DNA of 10,421 nt from an uncultured Mollicutes bacterium (GTDB taxonomy: Bacteria > Bacillota_I > Bacilli_A > RFN20 > CAG-449): positions 1 to 10,421 of the forward strand of contig URVS01000037.1 of assembly GCA_900551385.1 (NCBI GenBank), written 5' to 3'. This document shows positions 1 to 5,953 of the stretch, one piece after another; position 1 is the stretch's first letter, and every line of letters begins with the position of its first letter. A model generated the notes under the pieces. The model was not told where the DNA came from, did not search any database, and worked only from the letters and a program-made list of their open reading frames with translations. A program made the position numbers and the translations under genes.

Positions 1-96
1 GAATCTTCCATCTCTAGCATAGCGTGAATCTGCAACAACCATTCTATATGTTGGATCGAAATGACGTCCAGTTCTTGTTAATCTAATTTTAACCAT
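1..96 (-). CDS. rpsP: 30S ribosomal protein S16, N-terminal part (cut by window edge)
   Basis: Small-subunit ribosomal protein S16, needed for 30S assembly. Only the first 32 codons lie in the window. The peptide starts [20 protein letters not shown] and goes on to [12 protein letters not shown], which matches the conserved S16 N-terminus (KIRLTR, then a Y-R-[IM]-V-V-A-D-S core and RDGRF). The start ATG is on the complement of 94-96, with an AGGAGA ribosome binding site on the complement of 102-107. The gene is transcribed away from rplS, from the promoter at 126-154. In Bacillus-type genomes rpsP and rplS lie in the same direction in one operon (rpsP-rimM-trmD-rplS), so the divergent arrangement here is unusual. 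What follows rpsP cannot be seen. Confidence 0.95.
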   Translation of the reverse strand, partial: MVKIRLTRTGRHFDPTYRMVVADSRYARDGRF

Positions 97-125
97 AAAA
101 ATCTCCTTTTTTCTTAAGCAAAGTA

Positions 126-154
126 ATTTTAATATATAGGTTTTATGGTGTCAA
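126..154 (-). promoter_or_regulatory. Promoter for rpsP
   Basis: Read on the minus strand, a perfect -35 box TTGACA (complement of 149-154) is followed by a 17-nt spacer and a -10 box TAAAAT (complement of 126-131). The predicted transcription start is near 119, giving a short leader of about 23 nt that contains the rpsP ribosome binding site. No extra structure is apparent in this leader. Confidence 0.75.
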
Positions 155-230
155 GCAAAAATGCTTAACATGTTAAATTAATTTAAATATGTGATTTTAT
201 CTTAATTAAATTGTTATTTTTTAATTAAAT
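153..230. other. AT-rich divergent spacer with small inverted and direct repeats
   Basis: Between the two divergent promoters there is a 5-bp-stem hairpin (153-166, AAGCA/TGCTT). It is followed by a perfect 12-bp palindrome TTAACATGTTAA (165-176) and two copies of the 10-mer TTAATTAAAT (202-211 and 221-230), starts 19 bp apart. The A/T tracts just upstream of the rplS -35 box could act as an UP element. The palindrome could be a protein-binding site, but in sequence this AT-rich such patterns also arise by chance. No gene is seen here. Confidence 0.3.
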
Positions 231-232
231 CG

Positions 233-261
233 TTGAAAAATAAAAATATTATATTTATTAT
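233..261 (+). promoter_or_regulatory. Promoter for rplS
   Basis: A -35 box TTGAAA (233-238), exactly 17 nt of spacer, and a -10 box TATTAT (256-261). The predicted start is G268, which leaves an 83-nt leader before the rplS ATG. AT-rich tracts upstream (202-230) may strengthen it. Confidence 0.75.
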
Positions 262-267
262 ATAAGA

Positions 268-350
268 GCGTTTAGTCGCACTAATGGTCCTCTGATTAGT
301 CACAAATTAATGAACATTAGCTAAAAAATAAGAAAAGGAGAGCGTTAGGA
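268..350 (+). promoter_or_regulatory. Structured 5' leader of rplS, probable L19 autoregulatory element
   Basis: The 83-nt untranslated leader is less AT-rich than its flanks and can fold into a three-way junction. The closing stem is TTTAG (271-275) with CTAAA (321-325). Hairpin 1 is ACTAAT (280-285) with ATTAGT (295-300) around a 9-nt loop. Hairpin 2 is TAAT (308-311) with ATTA (316-319) around a GAAC tetraloop. The loop of hairpin 1 contains TCCT (288-291), complementary to the AGGA of the ribosome binding site (AGGAG, 336-340) and to the AGGA just before the ATG (347-350). Known background: L19 leaders that control rplS translation have been described in Firmicutes. Assigning this leader to that family is inference from position and structure only. 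Confidence 0.5.
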
Positions 351-698
351 ATGAATACTCAATTAGTAGAACAAATTACTAAAACACAAATCAGAAGTGA
401 TCTTCCTTCATTCAAAGCTGGAGACACAATTAAAGTTTCTTTTAAAATCGTTGAAAACGGTAAATCAAGAATCCAAGTCTTCCAAGGTGTTGTTATTGCT
501 CGTCGTGGTTCAGGTGTTGGTGAAACATTCATTATTAGAAAAGAATCATCAGGTGTTGGAGTTGAAAGAACTGTCCCTGTAAATTCACCATCAATCGCTT
601 CTATTGAAGTTGTAAAACATGGTAAAGTAAGACATCATAAGATTTACTTCTTAAGATCAAGAAAAGGTAAATCAGCTAGACTTAAAGAAGTTCTTTAA
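351..698 (+). CDS. rplS: 50S ribosomal protein L19
   Basis: L19 is a large-subunit protein located at the interface with the 30S subunit. The 115-residue product has the normal family length. It shows the conserved core: FKAGDTIKVSFKIVE (about residues 21-35), RIQVFQGVVIARRGSGVGETFIIRK (about 41-65), VERTVPVNSPSI (about 71-82) and a basic C-terminus ending SARLKEVL. The ATG is preceded by AGGAG (336-340) with 10 nt spacing. The gene has its own promoter and leader upstream and an intrinsic terminator downstream, so it is probably monocistronic, unlike its usual place at the end of the rpsP-trmD operon. Codon use includes C-ending codons (ATC, TTC, GTC) that are rare in the next genes, as expected for high expression. 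Confidence 0.98.
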   Translation: MNTQLVEQITKTQIRSDLPSFKAGDTIKVSFKIVENGKSRIQVFQGVVIARRGSGVGETFIIRKESSGVGVERTVPVNSPSIASIEVVKHGKVRHHKIYFLRSRKGKSARLKEVL

Positions 699-728
699 TT
701 TTAGTTTAAAATTTAGTAATGTGACTTT

Positions 729-755
729 AGAGCCGATTATTCGGCTCTTTTTGTT
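729..755 (+). terminator. Intrinsic terminator of rplS
   Basis: A perfect 8-bp GC-containing stem, AGAGCCGA (729-736) with TCGGCTCT (741-748), closes a TTAT loop and runs straight into a T-rich tract interrupted by a few G residues. It lies 30 bp after the rplS stop codon and is one of the strongest terminators in the window. Confidence 0.92.
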
Positions 756-783
756 TGTTTTGTTTTTAAAATTTAATTAGATG

Positions 784-798
784 TGAGATAATATAAAT
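784..798 (+). promoter_or_regulatory. Extended -10 promoter of lepB, predicted leaderless start
   Basis: The sequence TGAGATAAT (784-792) fits the extended -10 pattern TGnTATAAT with one mismatch in the hexamer (GATAAT, 787-792). There is no good -35 box; only a T-rich stretch lies at 763-767. Counting seven positions from the end of the hexamer places the transcription start on A799, the first base of the lepB ATG. No Shine-Dalgarno sequence precedes that ATG, which agrees with a leaderless mRNA. Confidence 0.6.
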
Positions 799-1383
799 AT
801 GAAAAAAAATTGGACTAAAATTTTAACTATTACTTTAGAAATTATAATGATTATTATTGCATCATTCCTTGTAATAAGAAATGTTTGCTATACTGCAATA
901 ATTGTTAATCAATCTTCAATGAATCCAACCTTAAATGATGGTGATTATGGATATGCAATAAAAACTAAACATGCATTAAATAATATTAAAAGATTTGATA
1001 TTGTTATTTTTGAATTAGAAGAAAATAACGAAAAAAAAGATTTAATTAAAAGAATAATTGGTTTACCTAATGAAGAAATAGAATTTAAAGATAATAGCGA
1101 TTTATATGTTAATAATGTTTTAATTGAACAAGATTTTATAGATAAAGAAACTCAAAAATTAACTAATATCGGTTTAAAACAAAAAAAATTTATTGTTCCA
1201 GAAAACCAATATTTTGTTTTAGGAGATAATAGAGGAATTTCTTATGATTCTAGAAATTTTGGTTATATTGAACAAAATTCTATTTTTGGTATTTTAAAAA
1301 TTATTACAAAACATTATTCTAATTATAATAATGAAACAAATAAATATGAAAAAGAAGAATTTATCTCTTTTAAATTCTTTTAA
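799..1383 (+). CDS. lepB: Type I signal peptidase
   Basis: Membrane-anchored serine protease that cleaves signal peptides from exported proteins on the outer face of the cell membrane. Residues about 8-26 form one hydrophobic N-terminal membrane segment, as in Gram-positive single-anchor enzymes. Conserved boxes follow: QSSMNPTLNDGD with the nucleophile Ser40; LIKRIIGLPNE with the general-base Lys84; and YFVLGDNRGISYDSRNFG (about 138-155) with the Asp143-Asn144-Arg145 motif. At 194 residues it is a normal length for the S26 family of Gram-positives. The last 25 or so residues are Asn/Lys/Glu-rich and poorly conserved. The gene follows the rplS terminator, has its own promoter, and lies 18 bp before rbgA, so it probably heads a lepB-rbgA-rnhB unit. 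Confidence 0.95.
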   Translation: MKKNWTKILTITLEIIMIIIASFLVIRNVCYTAIIVNQSSMNPTLNDGDYGYAIKTKHALNNIKRFDIVIFELEENNEKKDLIKRIIGLPNEEIEFKDNSDLYVNNVLIEQDFIDKETQKLTNIGLKQKKFIVPENQYFVLGDNRGISYDSRNFGYIEQNSIFGILKIITKHYSNYNNETNKYEKEEFISFKFF

Positions 1384-1401
1384 TTTAAGGAATTGAAGCT
1401 T

Positions 1402-2271
1402 ATGAATGAAAAACAAAATCAAAAATTAAAAAATGTACATTGGTTTCCTGGCCACATGGTTAAAGCTACTAGAGAAATAATAGAAAGATTAAAAGTAATA
1501 GATGTTATCATTGAAATTGTTGATTCAAGAGCGCCTATTTCTTCAAAAAATCCTTTTTTAGAAGATGTAACAAATTCTAAAAAAAGATTATTAGTTTTTT
1601 CTAAAAAAGATTTAACAGATGATAACAAAATTAATATGTTTGAAAAATATTATCAAGATAAAAATTATGATACTATTTTAGCTAATTTAAATGATAAAAA
1701 AGATATTTTAGAAATAATAAAAAAAGTCCAATTTTTAGGCAAAGATAGACAAGAAAAATATCTAAAAAGAGGTATGAAACCTCAACCATTAAGAGTAATG
1801 ATTATTGGTATTCCTAATGTAGGAAAATCAACATTAATTAATAAATTAACTAGGAAAAATGCTGCTTCTGTACAAAATACTCCTGGTCATACTAGAGCCC
1901 AACAATGGGTAAGAATTAATGAAAATTTTGAATTATTAGATACTCCAGGTATTTTGCCTCCTCATTATGAAGATAAAACATATTCACTTCATTTAGCGTT
2001 GATTGGTTCAATTAAAGAAAATATTTTACCGATTGAAGATTTATATGATTATTTAATTGAATTTTTATTAAAAGAATATCCTTCGTCTTTAAACAAAAGA
2101 TATGGAGTTGATGAAACATTATCTATTCATGAAATTACTAATGAAATAGCTAAAAGAAGAGGCTTATTATTAAAAGGAAATGAATATGATGAAGAAAAAA
2201 CAAAAAAACTTGTATTAAAAGAATTTAAGGAAGGAATTATTACACCAGTAATAATAGATAAATTATGTTAG
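1402..2271 (+). CDS. rbgA: Ribosome biogenesis GTPase RbgA (YlqF)
   Basis: GTPase that acts in late assembly of the 50S subunit. It belongs to the circularly permuted GTPases, where the G4 motif precedes G1, and that order is visible: SKKD at residues 67-70 (G4), GIPNVGKST at 136-144 (G1/P-loop) and DTPG at 180-183 (G3). The N-terminal signature WFPGHMVKA (about 14-22) and NTPGHTRAQQ (about 159-168) are typical of YlqF. The G4 motif has Ser where NKxD normally has Asn. The ATG at 1402 is chosen because AAGGA (1387-1391) lies 10 nt upstream; an in-frame TTG at 1393 sits too close to that site. The product is then 289 residues. The TAG stop is the only non-TAA stop among the genes here and overlaps the rnhB start. 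Confidence 0.95.
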   Translation: MNEKQNQKLKNVHWFPGHMVKATREIIERLKVIDVIIEIVDSRAPISSKNPFLEDVTNSKKRLLVFSKKDLTDDNKINMFEKYYQDKNYDTILANLNDKKDILEIIKKVQFLGKDRQEKYLKRGMKPQPLRVMIIGIPNVGKSTLINKLTRKNAASVQNTPGHTRAQQWVRINENFELLDTPGILPPHYEDKTYSLHLALIGSIKENILPIEDLYDYLIEFLLKEYPSSLNKRYGVDETLSIHEITNEIAKRRGLLLKGNEYDEEKTKKLVLKEFKEGIITPVIIDKLC

Positions 2272-2888
2272 ATTATGAAAGACCATTACATCAAAAAGGA
2301 TATAAATTAATTGTTGGTTGTGATGAAGCAGGAAGAGGCCCTCTTTGTGGACCAGTAGTGTGTGCAGCTTGTATTATGCCAGAAAATTATATTAATGATG
2401 ATATAAATGATTCAAAAAAACTTACAGATAAAAAAAGAAGAAATTTATACAATGTAATTACTAAAGATGCGATTAGTTATGCAATAGTAGTTATTTCTCC
2501 ACAAGAAATAGATAAAATTAATATTTATGAAGCTTCAAGAAAAGGTATGCAAGATGCTATAGAAGCTTTAAATGTTAAACCTGAATATATTTTAACTGAT
2601 GCTATGCCATTAAAAAAATTTAAAGATATACCTACTGAGGCTATTATTAAAGGGGACGCTAAAGCTATTAATATTGCTGCAGCTTCTATTTTAGCAAAAG
2701 TAACAAGAGATAATATTATGGATGAATTAGATAAAAAATATCCTCAATATCAATTTGCTAAGCATAAAGGATATCCAACTAAATTACATCTTGAATTATT
2801 AGATAAATATGGCCCAATTAAAGAAATATATCGTTATAGTTATAAACCGGTACAAAAGTTTTTATATAAACAAATTGAACTTTTTTAA
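2265..2888 (+). CDS. rnhB: Ribonuclease HII
   Basis: Removes RNA from RNA-DNA hybrids and single ribonucleotides embedded in DNA. The 207-residue product carries the RNase HII landmarks: GCDEAGRGPLCGPV (about 18-31) with catalytic Asp20 and Glu21, NDSKKLTDKKR (about 48-58), TDAM with Asp112, KGDAK (129-133) and AAASILAKVTRDNIMDEL (138-155). The C-terminus has the usual HKGYPTKLHLELLDKYGP stretch. The ATG overlaps the rbgA stop (ATGTTAG) and has no Shine-Dalgarno sequence nearby, so translation is probably coupled to rbgA. The rbgA-rnhB pair is conserved across Firmicutes. No convincing terminator follows, only A/T-rich sequence. Confidence 0.96.
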   Translation: MLDYERPLHQKGYKLIVGCDEAGRGPLCGPVVCAACIMPENYINDDINDSKKLTDKKRRNLYNVITKDAISYAIVVISPQEIDKINIYEASRKGMQDAIEALNVKPEYILTDAMPLKKFKDIPTEAIIKGDAKAINIAAASILAKVTRDNIMDELDKKYPQYQFAKHKGYPTKLHLELLDKYGPIKEIYRYSYKPVQKFLYKQIELF

Positions 2889-2914
2889 CTAAAAAAACAA
2901 AATTTTTTAAAATT

Positions 2915-2938
2915 TCCACAATTTATATAATGTGGAGG
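2915..2938 (+). promoter_or_regulatory. Hairpin overlapping the dprA ribosome binding site
   Basis: TCCACA (2915-2920) can pair with TGTGGA (2931-2936) around a 10-nt A/T loop. The 3' arm contains the first bases of the dprA Shine-Dalgarno sequence GGAGG (2934-2938), so folding would hide part of it. The loop also holds TATAAT (2926-2931). If used as a -10 box it would start transcription at about 2938 and remove the ribosome binding site, and no -35 box supports it. A control role is inference. Confidence 0.4.
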
Positions 2939-2945
2939 TTTTAAA

Positions 2946-3704
2946 ATGAGAGACATTTTAATATATTTTGCTATCAAATATCATGGTGATTATAGACTCA
3001 TGGTGAATGCAATTAAAGAAAAAGAGAAAGTTGATGAAGAAGAATTAAATAAGATAAGAAAGAAAAATTATCAGGTTTTAACTATTTTAGATGATGATTA
3101 TCCTTTTGAATTAAAATCAGTATATATGCCACCTTTAGTATTATTTTATAAAGGTGATATTTCTCTAATCAATGGAAAAAATAAATTAGCTGTTATTGGT
3201 TCAAGAAAACCTAGTGAATATGGAATAAACGCTACTAATAAAATTCTTGATGAATTATTTTTACAATGTGAAGCCATAATAGTTTCAGGGATGGCTGCAG
3301 GTATTGATTCAATAGCGCATTTATCTAGTCTTAATCATAAAATGAAAACTATTGCAATTTTAGGGTGTGGAATTGATTATTGTTATCCAAGTGAAAATTT
3401 AATATTAAAAAAAGAAATAGAAAAAAATGGTTTAGTGCTAAGTGAATATCCAGGTAATACTATTCCTAATAAAAATTTTTTTCCTTTAAGAAATAGAATT
3501 ATTGCTGGAATATCTAAAGCAGTACTTGTAACTGATGCAAAAATAAAAAGTGGAACACAAATAACTGTTAGATTTGCTCTTGAACAAGGTAAAGAAATTT
3601 ATGCTATTCCTCATTCTATTTTTGATAATTCTTTTTGTAATGAATTAATTAAACAAGGGGCTATACCAGTCTTGAAAGGACAAGATTTAGAAGAATTTTA
3701 TTAA
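2946..3704 (+). CDS. dprA: DNA processing protein DprA (Smf), short form
   Basis: DprA binds incoming single-stranded DNA and loads RecA during natural transformation. It is also widely kept in non-competent bacteria. The Rossmann-like core is clear: LAVIGSRKPSEYG (81-93), IIVSGMAAGIDSIAH (111-125), AILGCGIDYCYPSEN (137-151), LSEYPG (165-170), FFPLRNRIIAGIS (178-190) and ITVRFALEQGKEIYAIP (206-222). At 252 residues it is shorter than the roughly 280-370 usual for the family. The N-terminal SAM-like region is brief and there is no C-terminal winged-helix domain. Some positions depart from the common pattern: VTDA (195-198) where VVEA is usual, and PHSI (222-225) where PGSI is usual. The ATG follows GGAGG (2934-2938) with 7 nt spacing. 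It lies 57 bp after rnhB and is followed by topA, as in many Firmicutes. Confidence 0.93.
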   Translation: MRDILIYFAIKYHGDYRLMVNAIKEKEKVDEEELNKIRKKNYQVLTILDDDYPFELKSVYMPPLVLFYKGDISLINGKNKLAVIGSRKPSEYGINATNKILDELFLQCEAIIVSGMAAGIDSIAHLSSLNHKMKTIAILGCGIDYCYPSENLILKKEIEKNGLVLSEYPGNTIPNKNFFPLRNRIIAGISKAVLVTDAKIKSGTQITVRFALEQGKEIYAIPHSIFDNSFCNELIKQGAIPVLKGQDLEEFY

Positions 3705-3727
3705 AATTAGAAAAAAGTAAAAAAATT

Positions 3728-3753
3728 ATTATTATTATCTTATTAATAATAAT
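3728..3753 (+). terminator. A/T-only stem-loop after dprA, possible weak terminator
   Basis: ATTATTATTA (3728-3737) pairs perfectly with TAATAATAAT (3744-3753) around TCTTAT. The stem has no G-C pairs and only a short T run follows (3758-3761), so termination would be weak. The surrounding 119-124 bp between dprA and topA hold no gene, but the topA promoter is at 3788-3817. Confidence 0.3.
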
Positions 3754-3787
3754 GTAATTTTGTCGAAAAAAAGTGCATATAAATTCA

Positions 3788-3817
3788 TTGACATTTTATT
3801 TAATAATATTGAATAAT
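3788..3817 (+). promoter_or_regulatory. Promoter for topA
   Basis: A perfect -35 box TTGACA (3788-3793), an 18-nt spacer and a -10 box AATAAT (3812-3817). The predicted start is about 3824, giving an 18-nt leader that contains the topA ribosome binding site GGAGG (3829-3833). Confidence 0.6.
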
Positions 3818-3841
3818 AGTTAAATGCTGGAGGTAAGAAGA

Positions 3842-5926
3842 ATGAAACTTATTATTGTTGAGTCTCCTACTAAATGTGAGACAATAAAAAAATATCTTGG
3901 AAATGAATATAATGTTATTGCTTCTTATGGTCATATTAGAGATTTATCAACTACTGGTAAAGGTGGTTTAGGAGTTAATATAGAAGAAGATTTTAAACCT
4001 ACTTATGTAATTAATAAAGATAAAATTAAAGTTGTTAATAATTTAAAAAAGAACGCTAAAAATGCTGAAGAAATATACCTTGCAACCGACCCTGATCGTG
4101 AAGGAGAAGCTATATCTTGGCATTTAGCTAGTGTTTTAAATTTAGATGTAAAAACTACAAAACGTTTAGAATTCCATGAAATTACTAAATCAGCAATCAC
4201 TAGAGCGATTAATAATCCTCGTACTATTGATTTAGATTTAGTAGCATCTCAAGAAACTAGAAGAATTATTGATAGAATCATGGGATTTAAATTATCCACT
4301 TTAATGAAAAGAAAAATTGGTTCAGTTTCAGCTGGTAGAGTACAATCAGTTACTTTAAAATTAATTACTGATCGTGAAAAAGAAATTAAAGAATTTACTC
4401 CTACTGAATATTGGACTATTAACGCTTCTATTACTGATAAAATCAAAGCTTCTTTAGATTCATATTTAGATAAGAAAATTGAAATTCATAATGAAGAAGA
4501 AGCTAATAAAATTTTAGAAAAACTACCTGAAGAATTAGTTGTAAAAAATGTTAATAGTTATAAAAAATATACTGAATCACAAATTCCTTTTAGAACTTCT
4601 GTTTTACAACAAGTAGCTTATAATGCATGTAAATTTTCTACTAAAGTTACACAAAGTTATGCTCAAAAGCTATTTGAAATTGGATTAATTACATATATAA
4701 GAACAGATGGAACTGGTTTAGCAAAAGAATTTATTGAACATGGTAAAGAATATATTGCTAACAAATATGGTAAAGAATATTTAGCTAATGAAGATAAATT
4801 AAAATCTTTAGAAAATAAAGATCATTCTTCAATGGCACATGAAGCTATTAGACCTACTTCACTTGAAAATACTCCTGAAAAAGTAAAAGAAGAATATTCT
4901 TTAGAAAGAGGCTTATTAGCGTTATATAAATTAATTTATAATCGTTCAGTAGCAGCTTTAATGTCAAGTAAAGTTGATGAAGTAACCACAGTAAAATTAG
5001 ATGGTAATGAATATATTTTCTCTTTAAGTAATACCAAAAATATCTTTGATGGTTATTCAAAAGTTTATTCTGCTGAAGAAGAAAAAGAAGAAAAAAAGAA
5101 ATTTAATTTTACTGAAGGAGAAAAAATTAAAGTAAATGAATATATTAAAGAACAACATTTTACTAAAGGGCCATCAAGATTTAATGAAGCTAAAGTAGTT
5201 AAAACTATGGAAGATTTAGGTATAGGTAGACCTTCAACTTACGCTTCTACTATTTCTACTCTTTACACTAGAGATTATATTAAAAATGAAAGTGGAAGTT
5301 TATTCCCAACTGAACAAGGTGAAGTTACTGTTGATAATTTAACTAAATTTTTTGAACCTTTTATGGAAACTAGTTACACTGCTAAAATGGAAAGTGAACT
5401 TGATGAAATTACTTTAGAAAATGATTCAAGAAGTAAAGTTTTAAATGAATTTTATAATCAATTTGAATCTTTATATGAAGTAGCTTGTAAAGAAATGGAA
5501 AAAGAGCAACCAAAATTTTCAGGTAATATTTGTCCAAAATGTGGAAAGCCTTTAGTTTTTAGAAAATCTAAATATGGTGAATTTGAAGCATGTAGTGGAT
5601 ATCCTGAATGTGATTATGTTAAGAAAAAAGAAAAAGAACCTTTAGTATATTCTGATAAAGTTTGTCCAAAATGTGGAAAACCTTTAGTCTTAAGAAAATC
5701 TAAAAAAGGTGAATTTTATGCTTGTAGTGGTTTTCCAAAATGTACTTATATTGAAGGACAAGAAGAAAAAGTAAATCAAGAATTAACTGATTTAGTTTGC
5801 CCAAAATGTGGAAAACCTTTATTAAGAAAACAAGGCAAAAGAGGTAAAAGTGATTTCTATGCTTGCAGTGGTTTTCCAAAATGCCGTTATATTCAAGCAA
5901 TAAATGAAAAAAAGAGTGATGAATAA
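3842..5926 (+). CDS. topA: DNA topoisomerase I (type IA)
   Basis: Relaxes negative supercoils by passing one DNA strand through a transient break. The N-terminal TOPRIM domain shows LIIVESPTKCETIKKYLG (3-20) and ATDPDREGEAISWHL (81-95), with the metal-binding DxD-type acidic cluster. GFKLSTLMKRKIGSVSAGRVQS (148-169, split over the strand-binding region) follows. The active-site tyrosine is Tyr285 in LITYIRTDGTGL (282-293), and AHEAIRPTS is at 332-340. The C-terminus carries three tandem four-cysteine zinc ribbons starting at Cys564, Cys608 and Cys653, each with CPKCGKPL and then ACSGxPxC. The total of 694 residues is normal for Firmicutes. The start at 3842 is chosen because GGAGG (3829-3833) lies 8 nt before it. 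An in-frame ATG at 3824 precedes the ribosome binding site and would add six residues. The gene has its own promoter and a terminator that overlaps its stop codon. trmFO, often the next gene in Firmicutes, is absent. Confidence 0.98.
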   Translation: MKLIIVESPTKCETIKKYLGNEYNVIASYGHIRDLSTTGKGGLGVNIEEDFKPTYVINKDKIKVVNNLKKNAKNAEEIYLATDPDREGEAISWHLASVLNLDVKTTKRLEFHEITKSAITRAINNPRTIDLDLVASQETRRIIDRIMGFKLSTLMKRKIGSVSAGRVQSVTLKLITDREKEIKEFTPTEYWTINASITDKIKASLDSYLDKKIEIHNEEEANKILEKLPEELVVKNVNSYKKYTESQIPFRTSVLQQVAYNACKFSTKVTQSYAQKLFEIGLITYIRTDGTGLAKEFIEHGKEYIANKYGKEYLANEDKLKSLENKDHSSMAHEAIRPTSLENTPEKVKEEYSLERGLLALYKLIYNRSVAALMSSKVDEVTTVKLDGNEYIFSLSNTKNIFDGYSKVYSAEEEKEEKKKFNFTEGEKIKVNEYIKEQHFTKGPSRFNEAKVVKTMEDLGIGRPSTYASTISTLYTRDYIKNESGSLFPTEQGEVTVDNLTKFFEPFMETSYTAKMESELDEITLENDSRSKVLNEFYNQFESLYEVACKEMEKEQPKFSGNICPKCGKPLVFRKSKYGEFEACSGYPECDYVKKKEKEPLVYSDKVCPKCGKPLVLRKSKKGEFYACSGFPKCTYIEGQEEKVNQELTDLVCPKCGKPLLRKQGKRGKSDFYACSGFPKCRYIQAINEKKSDE
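5531..5895 (+). repeat. Three tandem zinc-ribbon coding repeats inside topA
   Basis: The segments beginning at 5531, 5663 and 5798 each start TGYCCAAAATGTGGAAA and encode CPKCGKPL, followed by a Lys/Arg-rich stretch and ACSGxPxC. Unit spacing is 132 and 135 bp. The similarity holds at DNA level as well as protein level, which suggests fairly recent internal duplication or gene conversion. This is part of the topA coding sequence. Confidence 0.85.
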
Positions 5927-5939
5927 AGTCACTTTTTTT
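5911..5939 (+). terminator. Intrinsic terminator overlapping the topA stop codon
   Basis: AGTGA (5915-5919) pairs with TCACT (5929-5933), extended by a G-T pair and A-T pairs outward (5911-5914 with 5934-5937). The loop of 9 nt contains the TAA stop of topA (5924-5926). The 3' arm continues into a run of T up to 5939. The T run leads directly into the xerC promoter. Confidence 0.65.
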
Positions 5940-5953
5940 GTTATAATTTTATT
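5939..5953 (+). promoter_or_regulatory. Extended -10 promoter of xerC, predicted leaderless start
   Basis: TGTTATAAT (5939-5947) is a perfect TGnTATAAT extended -10 element. No -35 box is needed or evident; the upstream region is the topA terminator. Seven positions from the hexamer end falls on A5954, the first base of the xerC ATG. No Shine-Dalgarno sequence lies in front of the start codon. Confidence 0.65.

Noticed and set aside
165..176. 12-bp palindrome TTAACATGTTAA as a defined operator
   Set aside because: No matching second copy in the window and the region is very AT-rich, so a specific regulator cannot be claimed; it is listed only as a small repeat.
1393..1401. In-frame TTG as start of rbgA
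   Set aside because: The ribosome binding site AAGGA (1387-1391) lies only one base before it; the ATG at 1402 has the correct 10-nt spacing.
2926..2931. TATAAT as the dprA promoter
   Set aside because: No -35 box or extended TG accompanies it, and the predicted start would remove the good ribosome binding site of dprA.
5531..5895. Regularly spaced repeats resembling a CRISPR array
   Set aside because: The repeats are in-frame zinc-ribbon codons of topA, and the spacers are similar to each other and coding.
5700..5900. Minus-strand 66-codon frame with a repetitive His/Leu-rich product
   Set aside because: It is the antisense of the topA zinc-ribbon repeats; its repetitiveness comes from them.
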